Shown: positions 44,768-56,487 of the stretch, in pieces
Layout: each line of letters opens with the position of its first letter
Position numbering within the stretch: the first letter of the stretch is position 1
Assembly (NCBI GenBank): GCA_036250225.1
Contig: JAPZLL010000002.1
Coordinates: forward strand, 1,240,001 to 1,304,000
DNA length: 64,000 nt
Reading direction: 5' to 3'
Source: Cercophora sp. LCS_1
Lineage: Eukaryota; Ascomycota; Sordariomycetes; Sordariales; Lasiosphaeriaceae
The notes under the pieces: generated by a model
Seen by the model: the letters and a program-made list of their open reading frames with translations, nothing else
What the model was told of the DNA's origin: nothing
Databases searched by the model: none
Program-made: the position numbers and the translations under genes

Positions 44768-46501
44768 ATGTCGGAACCGCAGCGGAGCAGAGCAAACAGC
44801 CTCTCCCCCCCAACGAGGACGCATACTGAAGATCCGGGCGCTCACGATCTAGGTATTTTAGCTAAACGCTCCGGTTGTTTCTTCGATATCGCTGACCAGC
44901 TTTGGGTAGAATCCGACTCGGAAGAGCATTTCTCCGACGCCCAATCCGCTCCGTCCTCAGAATCGCATCCTACTTCACCTATCCCCAAAACCAGGGTCGA
45001 AAGGGTCGATGACAAACCCGCATATGGCGAGGTCCCTGGCACAACGGCCTACCAGATGAGAGAGGAGGACGCTGCGCCAGACGAAATCGCCTATGTGCCC
45101 GATGTCAATACTCAGTCTACCCCTGAGACCAAGGATGACGCCGCACCCCCCACGCCGGGGGGCCATCCTATCCCCAAGACAGTAGTTGAGGAGACGCCAG
45201 ACACTGAGGGGTCCAAGACACATCCTGAGATCATAAAAAGGCACGGGTCGGACCCCCACCCCGACGTAGTGCTGAAGGCGGATGGGCACAAGGTCGTGGA
45301 AGACGGTACGGATGCGTCGCCTGCTTCCTAGCCATGCTGTTGCGCCTTTCCTTGTGTTGACTTTTTTTTTCTTCCGCGTAGATACTCCAATATCACCTGC
45401 TTTAAAAACACCCGTCTCGCCACATGCGAGGAGGAGGTCATCGGCCGCATCGAGGCGATCACCTCTGTCTCCTGCGTTCCCCAGTCCCCGAGGTTCTGCT
45501 TTTCCCAGCAGTACGATAGAGGACGGCAACGAAGATGGTGGCGACGACGATGACTTTGGTGATGACTTTGACGACTTTGAGGAGGGCGGTGACGACGGTG
45601 ACTTTGGGGACTTCGACGACGCTGGCTTCCAACAACCAGAAGAAGCTCAAGCCCAAGCACCAGCCCCCGTTCCAGCGCCCACCGCTCCGGTAGCACCAGC
45701 ATTATCTTTCGTATGTAAATCGTCGGAGCCCTGATGTTAATCCTGGTAACTAAACTTTCTCAGCCGATTCCGGACTTCACCGATCTTGACACATCGGAGA
45801 CACTCGGCCTAACTGAGCCCTATCTCAACGCCCTCTTCCCCCACGAAGATGAAGCGCCTCCTCTTCTTCCATCTATCGCAAAAGACAATCCCATCTTTCT
45901 TACTCCCCGAAGTGCTTCCCTCTGGTCTCAGCTTGTTGCGCCTCCTCCTCTCCAACCTCCTGACTGGATCCGCTCCCGAATCCGTCGTCTCTTCCTCGTC
46001 TCCCTGGGTGTCCCCGTCGATCTTGACGAGATTCTCCCAGCCTCCAAGCAAAAGAAGCTGGTCCTCCCCTCGCTGCACCGTGTCAGCTCTACAGGTTCGG
46101 TCCGCCGCAACTCGTCCGAATCCCGCGGCAAGAAACCAAGGACTAGTGTTGATTCCCAGGGAAACCTAAAACCCAGCTCTGCCTCGCAAGTGCCGGTTTC
46201 GGCTTCATCCTCGACGACCAACCTCGCCGACGGAGGGAGTAGCAAAAAGAAGGGAGCCCCGGAGTTGGCGTTTGATTTGACCGCCGCGCGGCAGTTGTGT
46301 ACGACGACAGACGAAGCGTTGACAGGAATGACGGACAGCGAACTCAAGGAGCATGTGAGCAAGCTCGAGGCAATGCAAGGCACTGTAAATGAAGTGTTGG
46401 AGTACTGGCAGAAGAAGACGGATGAGAGGATCAAGGACCGCGAGACGTTCGAGGAGGTGATTGAGAATCTGGTGAAGCATGCCAGGAAGGTTAGGAAATA
46501 G
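44768..46501 (+). CDS. Laa2/DUF5102-type protein with N-terminal internal repeats
   Basis: I join three exons: 44768-45305, 45382-45710 and 45764-46501, giving 534 residues. The first intron (GTACGG donor, poly-T tract, CGCGTAG acceptor, 76 nt) is required because the second exon has no in-frame ATG of its own; read alone, the first part stops at 45331. The N-terminal 180 residues carry D-L-G-I-L-A-K-R-S-G-C-F-F-D and two related units starting I-P-K-T-R-V-E-R and I-P-K-T-V-V-E-E. Next is an acidic D-D-F-G-D-D-F-D-D-F-E-E run. The C-terminal part has P-I-P-D-F-T-D-L, a W-I-R-S-R-I-R-R-L-F-L-V-S-L-G-V-P-V-D-L block and a helical end, as in the DUF5102 family that includes yeast Laa2, an AP-1 clathrin-adaptor accessory protein. 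Acidic-Phe motifs fit adaptor binding. The alternative is two separate genes. Confidence 0.7.
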
Positions 46502-47500
46502 GGGCCTTTTCCGGCCTCGGTCTGTGACCGGGCTTAATACAAACACTGGCCTTTGTCTGGTCAAAGCCTCCGATATGCTCAGTTCTGGCGTTCCCCTCGT
46601 CAGATGTTAGGCTCATGCCTTGGCCACAGCAAACCGAAAAGCACATATATCTCGAAGGTGATGCTAAGGATACCCGAAAGCATATTGACATCGCGCAAGT
46701 ACTGGTTGAACCACATTTAAGCATTTAGACCGTTCTTCTCTATATCAATCAATCTACCAAAGACGGTAAGCGGTGTGAAGAGAGAGTTCGATTGCCAAAA
46801 GTAGGCGCTCTACAAAGAACCACGCCCTCAGAAATGTAAGGCAGGTATTCTTTTTTTGTGAAAAGGGCCTAGGAAAACTTTGGACGCATTAAGTCTATAT
46901 ACAAAAAAAATTGATAGGCCCTTAAGTATAGCTTTCTGTGTTGAGGATATTATTATGTGCCTATAGAAAAAATCATACTCTGGCTCGAAACCATTCGATG
47001 CTGTGTTGGCAAATTCAGCATAGGACCTTTCATGTACAGTCTGGATTGTTCAAGGGTTGGGAGTCGGACTCTTTTTTCACACCACTTGGACGGCTTGCTG
47101 AGATCACAAGTACATAATACTTTTCGGGGTGCCTTAAAAACTGTACCACACCCGTGGCCCCCTTTCCAGAGGTAACCCGAATACTAGATACCCAGAACCC
47201 CAAACCAACACCCGAGCATGCGGTTACAGACACCAGAGTGAATTGTCAGCGCTGGAGACGTTTCATATGGCCACAGAATTGGACAAGCGAGGCATATAGC
47301 GCAATCTCCACTGGAGTTCGTGAATGTCAAAAAAACATGTCTCCGATCGCCGATCAACGTAGCTCAACCACAGCACTGACAACCGGATGCAATGTATATA
47401 CTCAGAACCAGCTTGATTATTCTGTCTACCTTAAGGGCAAAGATAACCACGCCGAACCATTCTTGTTTTCCCAGGCCACCAACACCAAACATCACTTTTT
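46502..47500. other. Convergent intergenic region with short phased repeats
   Basis: About 1.0 kb between the 3' ends of the Laa2-like and eIF2-gamma genes. At about 46865-47060, A/T-rich with C/T-G starts, there are units such as GGGCCTAGG, GGCCCTTAAG, GCCTATAG, GGCTCG and GGACCT, mostly 19-23 bases apart with one longer step. This resembles the arrays at 14.6 and 57.3 kb. No coding sequence recognised. Confidence 0.5.
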
Positions 47501-49151
47501 CTAAGCCGTCGATGGCTCGAGCGTCACACCTCTATTCGACGTGTTAGTGATTTGCCACCCCAGTGAAATCATACAAACTTACGCTGTGATATTGGCCCAC
47601 CCAATCAAACGCCAATGCTTTTCGATACGTCTGCTGAGGGCCACTTTCTCTCCAATATTCGTGCATGCAGGGCTGGTAAGGATAAGTTTGGCAGCATCCT
47701 TCTTGATGGCTGAGACCTTGGCACCAGTCGAAGTAGAGCCAATGTTGACCATGATAACCTCGTTCTTGGCCAACTTGTCAACCTTGGCCTGCTTGCCATC
47801 CGCCGTGCGAACACCGAGGAGACGACGAAGAAGGTAGAAGTTGACCTCAATCTCGCTATAAATCTCGGGGAGGCGACCCTTAAGACCCAAGACGAAACCA
47901 ACCAGACGATCGGCTCTGCAGAGGGTAGGATCGATACGAGTACCAACACCGATCAAACCACCAGGCACAGCGTACTTGAGATCGTTGGCTTCCGAGTTAA
48001 GCGAAACGATTCTGCTGAAGATGGGTGTGCACTTAAGGTCGCCCTTGTCATCACGAGAGACAATACCAGGGCGAATCTCAATCTCGTCACCCAGCTTCAG
48101 AAGACCGTGGAGAATACTGCCACCAGCAACACCGCCCTTCAGCTCCTCAATCTCAGCACCGGGCTTGTTGACGTCGAACGAACGGATGACAATCATGGTT
48201 GGGTCCTGAGTAAAATCCCTGGGGGGAATAGGAATGGTGTTGACAATTGCATCGTTGATGGCGTCAATGTTGAACTTGAGCTGGGCAGAGATTGGGATGA
48301 TCGGCGACTTGCCGGCAACGGTGCCACGGATGAACTTGAGAATGGACTCGTAGTGTTGCTTAGCGGCCTCCTCCCTCATCAAATCAACCTTGTTCTGAAG
48401 AATGATAATCTTGTCAAGCTTCATGATCTCAATGGCTGCCAAGTGCTCAGAGGTCTGGGGCTGCGGGCAAGATTCGTTTCCGGCAATGAGAAGCAACGCG
48501 GCGTCCATGACCGCGGCGCCTGACAACATGGTGCTCATCAGAATATCGTGACCGGGGCAGTCAACGAACCTACTATAGTTAGCCAGATTCCCTGGGAAAA
48601 TATTGTGATGTGAACACCTGGGAGGGAAGGGGTTCCTACGAGACATGACGAAGCAACCGGTATCTGCCTGTGCAGCCCTCCCGCTCGCAAGGAGGATCAA
48701 CTTCCTTCTCGCTCTTGTAGCTGCGGTAACACGTTGGTCGCGGGCACTCCTGGTTGTCGCACTTGTAAATCTTTGCGTTGGCATAGCCGAGCTTGATGGT
48801 AATGTTTCGAATCAGTTCGTTCTTGAATCTGACCGTTTGCACACCCGAGATAGCCTTGACAACCGTTGACTTTCCGTGAGCGACATGACCAATCGTGCCG
48901 ATGTTGATAGTTGCTTGCCGCGCAATAATTTCGGGAGTCAGAGGGCTCAGAGCTTTGGGATCGAGATCCTTGGGATCGGTTTGCGGGGGAAGGTACGGCT
49001 TCTCGACCGGAGGCGGTGCGGAGTGCTTCAGCGACGACTTGAGAGGCTTCTCGGAGACCTCGTGGTCGGACTCGTGGTCGATCTGGGATTCATTATCGGA
49101 GCCCGACTCGGACTCGATGTCGTTGCCAAACTTGTCGCCGTTGGAGGCCAT
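47501..49151 (-). CDS. GCD11: Translation initiation factor eIF2 subunit gamma
   Basis: Three exons on the minus strand (49151-48640, 48569-47583, 47531-47501) give 509 residues. The last exon holds only ten codons plus one base (G-V-T-L-E-P-S-T-A and stop). GTPase motifs: G1 G-H-V-A-H-G-K-S-T, G3 V-D-C-P-G-H-D, G4 N-K-V-D. A zinc-ribbon insert follows G1 with C-D-N-Q-E-C-P-R-P-T-C and C-E-R-E-G-C. Domains II and III follow (R-S-F-D-V-N-K-P-G, A-V-P-G-G-L-I-G-V-G-T). It binds GTP and initiator Met-tRNA and forms the ternary complex with eIF2 alpha and beta. The N-terminal 80 residues are acidic and Ser-rich, longer than in archaea, as usual in fungi. The first intron joins H-V-S to F-V-D-C-P-G-H-D exactly. 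Confidence 0.96.
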
Positions 49152-52100
49152 GATGGATGGTTCGCGCGGGGCAGTAATTTTTTTGACCCCTCCTCAATCC
49201 GTTGCTTCCTGCTTTGTTGACGAAGCTTTGCTGGGAGCGTGAAACGGCCTCTAAGCCCTGCCGTAAACCGTGTGGGGAGGTTATGGGCGGCAATTACGTC
49301 GTCAGTACTGGTGCTGGCTCGTTGTGCAGATGTTGCGATTGCCGGACGGTTGATATTTCGCACGTCGAATTTGGTGTGCAGTCATCGTTTAGGATGAGTC
49401 GCATCCTTGCCATCGCCGCTTGAGTTCGCAGTGCCTAGGCCGGATAAGGTTAGCTCGAGCGCCCCACGTTTGCTGATAAGCCGATAAGGCTTTTGTGATG
49501 ATGAGCTGCTCCATGCATTCATTTTCCTCATCAACGGCCTTGAGCTCTTGAAATGCCAGGAGTCGGGGGCGCGGTTCACTGCGGTTGAGGCATTCCAGGT
49601 TGTGTATCGCCCTTTCTCATCAAATTCTGAACTTTTCAGACATCTTTTTTAGAAGCCGAACTTCTCCAATAGGCACTTTTGTTAGTCAAAACCGAGAACC
49701 TATCTGAAGTTCTCTCTTGCCAGCCATTTTGTTGCTCTCAAAATTGAAAGGCTTTCTTTTTCTTTTTGGCTGCACGTCTTGTGGCACCTTTCTCGTCATC
49801 TTGAACGCTTCAGTCTGATCAGGTTCGCAAGTTTCACCTGTTGTCTATACAGTTGGGAACATCAGAAAACGCCGGGATGATGTCGTGACAGCTAAGTTCT
49901 CCTTGACCACCGCGGCAAGAACCCAATTCTGAACTAGGAAATACCTACCCGACGTTGGTAGTGGCTTACATTGCACATTGTTCAAAGCGGGCGAAACACA
50001 AAAGTCAGTTGTTGGTCATTTATGCCACCTTGGCGGAGCCTCGACCTTCAGAACCACCCCGAGCGGATTCTCGAGCACAGCCCTAAGCCGTCTGTATGTT
50101 GAGATGGTAGTGGCCTGGATGCTCTCGGTCCCGAAATGTTGGATCTAGTGATGGGATACTCTCCATCAAAGAGCAGCCAAAAACAAGGCCAGGTACCACT
50201 GACCGAGACAAAGAGACTTGTTCCTGGGCTGAGGGCGTGTCTTTACCCTCTGCAGTCACTTCAAATTCCAAGCCTCCAAAGCCTTGACGGGAAGGCTAGT
50301 ATCCGTGGTCTGGAGATCTGCAACTTGCGAAACCAACAACCGCCGAAATGACCGTCCTGGCCAACCGGAGCGACCCGGAGTTGGGGGAAAGCGTCACCTC
50401 CGAGCCAACTCGTCGGCGAATTCGCTCCAACGGGATGCAGCTACCACGATCGCCTTCTCGCGTGTCTTGAGGAGAAATGTCGAGCAAGCAGCAGGCCGTT
50501 GTTGTCAAGGCTAGGGCCAACAGCTTGCGAGGCGAACATGATTTGCTCAGCCAGTATGGCGGTGAAAGAGGCCCTTTTTGTTTACCAGACCAGAACTTGG
50601 GTGAAACAAGTCACCACCAACGTCAGCGGGTGGCATCGACATTTCCAACGGCTTGGGCCCGAACGGTTGGGATTGTCAGACTCCTGTATAACACAATCTT
50701 CCCAGGAAACGACCCACGAAAGCAATCTCTAGCGCCCTAAGTCAAGTAACGACGTGAAGGGAAATGGATGTTGCTTTAGAGGGCTTTCGCAAACAGAAAC
50801 CAGGGCCTCAGAATTATTGACCAAGACCAATAGGTCTGGTCAAGATCCATCAAGCAATCACATGAACCAGATTTGGTATTGGAAAACTTGATAGCATGTT
50901 AGCAAAACTAGGGCTGAGAAAATGCTCGGAACAGTAGCCCATTGCAGTTTCTTATGTTCTAACGCCTTGGGGCGGGTTCAGTGTGGCAGATGTGTTCAGC
51001 CCGACTGGCTCCGGCCCCTGCAGCGGTCGCTCAACTAATAGCGGGCACTGCTGGGATACTTTGGCACATTCGTTTGACCCTTAAGGCTGTGTGATGTTCA
51101 CCTCAGTACTGAAGCCCCAATCGAGCTCGCCGTCTGAGATATCATCCCCATAAGCATCTTTCGACTCCCTTGGGAGCCGATATGTCCGGCCAGGTATTTG
51201 GAATGACCGGTGTGGTGTTGTTCCCGAGAATACCACCACCAGTCGCCGCCGTGCAGGGGGCCACAGTCCCAAAGATATCTCCCGGAATAAGATATAAAAA
51301 CCTTACATATATTGTTTGTGCAGGGCGCCAACCAGTGGAGGCATCTGGAGTTACCATCACTCACACAACACTTCTCGCGCAATTCTCCACAACATGTTGC
51401 TCCGGGTCCGAAGCATACTACTGGGGGGAAATGGCGTGGTTGGTCCCTGGATAGTCTGAGAGTGCGGGCGAGCAATATAAAATTAGGGGAGCCGTACGTG
51501 ATCATATGCTGGTTGATAGCAAAGCGCGCGGGAGAGGACGATTGCCGAGCCGTTCACGCCGCCCAAAAAGGCACCGAGCGCTCGCCGGGGGTCGCAGCGG
51601 GGTGACCACGCATGGTAGTGGGCAAAATCAAGAAACTTGAGGGCTAAAAGTCGCGTCGAGGTGTGTGGTCGGCGTTGTATCGCTTGTTCCTATTTGCACG
51701 CAGGCGCAGATCTGGGCTAAAAATACCAAATGGGTGGTGTCGAGGCAAAACGGTGGGCTAAATCCTGATCCGATCTGGGACCTTCTCCCGAGAAGCGAGA
51801 AGATTTGGAGTGATCAACGAATGTGACCGGGACAATGCGAGGACGGAACTCGCTTCTCGTGCTCGCCAAGGAGAACGAACCGCTGCGCGAAGGCAATATA
51901 TGTGAGGGATTTGGAGGGTCAATTTGCAGCACTTCATCCATATTGGGGATAATCGCTCATCTCTTCTAAGCAGTTAACGATCTTAGTTCCGGTCAGCATT
52001 TTATAGTGTTGTCTACACCCGCCTGCTTGGGTTTACGACATCGGAGTAATGGCATCAAACAACCGCGCTTGTCAGTATTTACAATCCGCAAGGAGAGTGA

Positions 52101-53715
52101 GTGATGTGACTGTCGTCGCTCAGGAGGACTGCTACATGCTAAGACGGGATAATTCGAGGCGAAAATCTCTTCTCGCCGAAAGGCGGGGTTGTGATGACGA
52201 CGAAGATGGTCAGCAACTTGCCTCAGTGTGACTGTGAAGATGGCGCAAACCGCAGCTTCTCGGGTCGTACGTTGGAGGGGTGCTCGAGGGCCCGTTACAG
52301 GCTGGACGCTGGGAAGAGAAGAGCCAGAGTGTCCAGGGTGCCGCTGTGTGGCACGGGCGTGCCGCCCACCATGCATGACCGGCAGCTCGATCACGGAACT
52401 CTCGTTGTTGATTGGCCAGACGTTTGTATCTGAAAAACGGTCGGCCTATGAGGGCGGTGATCGATGCAGGGTTGCCGACGGCGGATGTGCGGGAGCAGTG
52501 GAGGGGAGCAAACGTCCAGCCTGCCAGTGCAGCTGGACGGGGCGGGGGGCGGGCGAATCTGCGCGCCCCCTGCTTGCCGCCCAACCACAGACCGTCGTTC
52601 CCCTCTTGGCCCTTTCTTGGCCTTTTCTTCGGTCGACCGCCCTCATGACAGGCCAGCCTCTTACTCAAATCCGGCAAAAGCGCCCACTTCGACAAGTAGT
52701 TCGGGGCCAATGGATGCCGCGCACCCGCATATGCGCGTCCCAGGTTTTGCGAGGATGTGGGCGCCAAGCTCGCCCTTTGCAGAGAGTCGGAGGGAACAAG
52801 GTGGGAAGGAAGAAGAAGAGAGAGAAGTCGTGGGCTCGTGGGATCGTCGTCCTGGGCCGAGTTGGCGGGACATGCATCACAGTCGATTGTGCCGCCACGC
52901 GAGCCCACAGCTCGTCAACCCTTTCCTTCGAAGGTGTTGCTATATTCGGTGCTAGCCCCTCACCTCGTGGACGCTCCGTGCGTATGCGCCTTATCATCCG
53001 GGGCATCTCTGCTTCTGGACCGTTGAGAGCCGGACAAGGCAGTTGTCTTCTTCGTCGCCTTTTTTGTCGTGAAAGCTTGCTCCCAACGAGGCTCGCTGCT
53101 TTCATCTGCTACAAGAAGACGCAGAAACAAGACAAGTCCGTTCATCATTCCGAGACCAGACCTGGACCTCGTCTTTTGCCCGTTGTTGCAACCGCTGGCC
53201 GCTCTTTGGGCCTCTCAAGCTGCTAGCAGTGCTTCGGTGCCACTCCGTCACGGACTGGGCGTCTATTTCCATCACGAGTCGGCGGGATTCATTGGCAGAT
53301 CAACCCGTCCTCCTATCAGCGTCGTCATCCGCCCAGCGGCACTCCCTCACCCCTGTCAAGGTACGGGACCCCCATTGACCGTCTTTGTGGCCCGCTTTGC
53401 TCATTGTCCCATGCAGCGACAAGGCTCGCACAAAGACTCGGGTGCTGTATTAGTGGAAGTGGCAGCGGCTATTCAAAACCACCACCTTCCCCCGGCGCCT
53501 CGCGTTGCTCTTCTGGAACCCTTTTTGCTTCCGGCAGCTGGGCTCTCACTTCACCCATAACTTCACTTGGTTTCCCTTCTGCTCTCAGCTTGCAGAGGAC
53601 TGACGCCGACGTGACCGGACAACACCACCAGCATCCTCTCGCATAGCTCGTATCAACCTCGAAGACTGGTCTCTTCCTTACTTTCCTTGTTGTCTACAGC
53701 TATAACGACGCCACC
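49152..53715. other. Long gene-poor region between GCD11 and the membrane-protein gene (4.6 kb)
   Basis: The largest gap in the window. The first few hundred bases are the GCD11 promoter. From about 50.0 to 51.7 kb there are short ORFs with no stable frame; one on the minus strand (51098-51505) is Cys-rich but unrecognised. From about 52.2 kb it turns G/C-rich with many overlapping open frames on both strands and no protein-like pattern. The last kilobase is a likely long leader for the gene at 53716; a clean 56-nt intron-like segment (53361-53416, GTACGG to ATGCAG with TTGACC inside) fits a 5'-UTR intron. No tRNA or 5S rRNA found by eye. Confidence 0.5.
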
Positions 53716-55261
53716 ATGGCGCCCATCGACGAAAGAAAGCGGCCAACGGCCCTGAATCTCACACCAGCCCGGACCATGTCCGCCGGCTCGACGTCCTCAG
53801 TGTCGTCTTCCTCAACCTCATCTTCCCTGGCAAAGCCACCAAGGACACCCCGCTTCGCCGAGGCCACCGCCGTCCACTCCCCGATCGAGCCCAAGAAGCT
53901 CCCGTTTTCTGAGCGCGCCCAGTTTGCCAACGCACAGCCCGGCGATGTTGGCTTTGGGTATATTGGCGGAAGCAACAACCGAGAGTCCGTGGCCGTGCCC
54001 ATGACTCCGAGGTCTCCGCTCAAGAGCGCAATGAAGGTGCCTGGAGGAGCCCCGAGGACCTTTACCAATCCGTTGAGTCCGACTTTCCGAGAAGAGGAGG
54101 CTTTGGAGAAGCGTGAGAAGTCGACAGAGAAGGACCAGGCCCGGGATCTTGTGAGTGCCGGCAACTTGTCTCTTCAAAGGTGCGCTTGCTAACATGCCGC
54201 AGAAAATCAAGACCCGTGTGCGCATGGCCAAGTTTGCGCTCCGTGGCGTCAACTTCAGCTGCAGTCTCATCATCATGGCTATGATCTCGTCGTCTTTTGC
54301 CATCTTCAACGCGACTAAGGCTCTTCCCGCCATGAACGGTCTGCCCTCCTGGGCCCACAACACCAACGCTTGGCCCCAGAAGGTCGTTCTCGCCTGCGCC
54401 TGCGTCTCTCTCCTTATTTGCGTCACGGTTTTCATCGGTTACTGCCGAGGTGGTCACCAGAGGGCAGAGAAAGTCGGAGTCTACTACACCATGTTCGCCG
54501 TCGGTTGGTTCATCTTCAGCATGGTCATGTGGGCGGTCGCTGCCGGCGTTCTCCAACACACGAGGGCCAACAGCGGAAACCAGGACATGTGGGGATGGGC
54601 TTGCGTTCAGAACCATCGTTCTGAGCTTTTCTCCGAGAAGGTCGACTACGCTCTCGTGTGCCGTCTCCAGAACTGGACCCTGATCTGCATCATCATCGAG
54701 CTTGTCGTTGAGATCATCAGCATCATTCTCTACAGCGTTGTGTTTTACCGATACTGGTCCAAGCGCAAGCTGCACAAGTCGATGGATATGCGCGACAAGG
54801 CCCGCTCCGATCTCTACCTCGCTCAGCTCCGCACCCAGTCCGCCCCGAACACCCCCGGCTTCGGCCCCAAGTCCCCCGCCTTCTCTCAGTATGCCATGTC
54901 CCCTCGTTTCCCGCCCACGACGTACCAGAACCTCGGCGACATCGACGAGAAGGCTTCGCCCTTCACCCCTGGTGGAAAGCGCCTCGTGATTCCCGAGTCC
55001 TCCTTCACACCTAAGCAGGGTGGCTTCAACCTCCAGCCCGCCCCCAAGAAGGCGAACCCCGCCACCCCCGTTACACCAAAGGGTGGATTCAACTCTCCGA
55101 TTCGAGGAAGCACACCTCCGCCTCCCACCCCCCAGCTCAACGAGCCTGCGCCCATGGCCGCTGGCGAGCAGCAATACGAAGCTGTTCCCATCCCTGGGGC
55201 ATATGCGGGCCAAGCAATCAAGAGCCCGCCTCCGAACCAGACCTCGTTCAACATGCGATAA
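53716..55261 (+). CDS. Four-helix integral membrane protein, fungal, unassigned function
   Basis: Two exons, 53716-54150 and 54203-55261, with a 52-nt intron (GTGAGT donor, GCTAAC branch, CGCAG acceptor) give 497 residues. The first 145 residues are Ser/Thr/Pro-rich and likely cytosolic. Four hydrophobic segments follow at about 157-175 (S-L-I-I-M-A-M-I-S-S-S-F-A-I-F), 208-226, 240-260 (F-A-V-G-W-F-I-F-S-M-V-M-W-A-V-A) and 300-320 (L-I-C-I-I-I-E-L-V-V-E-I-I-S-I-I-L). The spacing resembles MARVEL-type proteins, but I cannot assign the family. A Trp/Cys-containing loop (W-G-W-A-C-V-Q-N) lies between helices 3 and 4. The 175-residue C-terminal tail is Pro-rich with repeated S/T-P sites (T-P-G-F, T-P-K-Q-G), likely phosphorylated. 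Confidence 0.85.
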
Positions 55262-56160
55262 AGTTCTATCGCTCTGGCACGGGAAGGGTGCGTCGAAGTC
55301 GTTTTGTGCATAAAAATTTACTTTTCTTCCTTTGATCGGGACAGCTGAGCTGGCCAGGGAATGGCAGGGCTGGACTCGGTATTTTCTGATTTCATTTGTT
55401 ACCAATGGGAAATACCAGAGGCGTTGGGGGATCGTTGGAGGCATAAGGATCGAAGCGGAACTCAATTTCATCGTCTTGTCAGGGGGGGAAGGGGGGGGAA
55501 TAACGATCGGGTCTACATTTTAATGAGGCGGAAGGGTGGTGTACAGTATTGGATGGGGGGCGATGGGATGAACTGATGCGTGGCGGAACCCAATTGTCTA
55601 CTACATAGCTTGCGAAGATCTAGACATAAGAATTCAGCTATATGGCCAAATTCGTCTTTGTTTGCGTTGGGGATATTTCGAGAACGCACGCCTGAACTCG
55701 GTCCACTCAGGAGTTTGGTGGGAACCACTCCTCGGCTCATGGCAGGGGATGGGAAATTGGCCGCATTACTTCTCGGTGGTGGTTGGTGATGTTCTGGATC
55801 CAACGGGCGTCAAATCGAGCGTGCTGGCGGATTCACGAGGACGCCGGGGAAGGGAGGCGGTTCGAGGTAAGGTTGGCCCGTTGTAAAGGCCTGGGCGGGC
55901 TCGAAAGCACAATTCGGGCGACGGCGGTTGCTGTGATGGAATGATTGATCAGACCGGGTTTGGTGTGGTGATCGAGTTTCGGGCGCGAGGGATCACTGGG
56001 GTCGCGGGTGACGGCGTGAGTTTCACGTGGCAATCGACCGGAGAATGTCATTGTCGACGTTCCCATTGTCTCTTTTTGTCTCTGTTTGGGCCCGACCTAT
56101 ACTTCACGAGGATACCAGTCGAGACACTCATATCCCTGGGGAGGTAGCCCGCACACTGAG
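55262..56160. other. 3' flank of the membrane-protein gene
   Basis: About 900 bases. G-rich runs (GGGGGGGAAGGGGGGG) at about 55481-55499 on the plus strand. No gene is supported. Confidence 0.5.
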
Positions 56161-56310
56161 ATGTTTGGGAGGCCTGTTTCTCAAAAAAAAAATAAAAAAA
56201 AAATAATGGGCCTACTTGATATTCCGAGGCATGAAACAGTAGTTTAGGGGCCTCGAGACAGTATTTTGGGCCCTGCAGATATCATTTTCGCGCGTGTTAA
56301 AAAATGGTCC
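56161..56310. repeat. A-rich tract and short phased repeats
   Basis: An interrupted A-tract at about 56183-56204 is followed by GGGCCTACTT (56208), GAGGCATG (56226), GGGCCTCGAG (56248) and GGGCCCTGCAG (56268). Each has an A/T core such as TTGATATT or CAGTATTTT, with steps of 18-22 bases. Same style as the arrays elsewhere in this window. Confidence 0.45.
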
Positions 56311-56487
56311 TGCCCGTCAAGACCATTCAAAGTGGTGTTGACTCGTGGAGTGTGCGTGTTCGTTTGTCACCCGCCTGACACCCTCCCTGTCTTGACGAGA
56401 GGCTGCATTAGAAGATTGAAGTTGTTACCACGGCTACTATATTGTACGTCAATGCTGCGATAGCACTTGTCAGACTCAATGATCTAG

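Noticed and set aside
46740..46790. tRNA B-box-like GTTCGATTGCC
   Set aside because: No matching A box or cloverleaf arms could be drawn around it.
51098..51505. Cys-rich minus-strand frame of 135 codons
   Set aside because: No signal peptide, unstable between frames and no recognised family; could be a decayed gene but the evidence is too weak.
52228..53226. 332-codon plus-strand open frame upstream of the membrane-protein gene
   Set aside because: G/C-rich region where several frames on both strands are open at once; composition (Arg, Cys, Gly) is not protein-like and there is no domain.
54062..55471. 469-codon antisense open frame over the membrane-protein gene
   Set aside because: It is the complement of a well-supported gene with Pro/Ser-rich coding sequence; the translation has no domain and mirrors the codon bias of the real strand.
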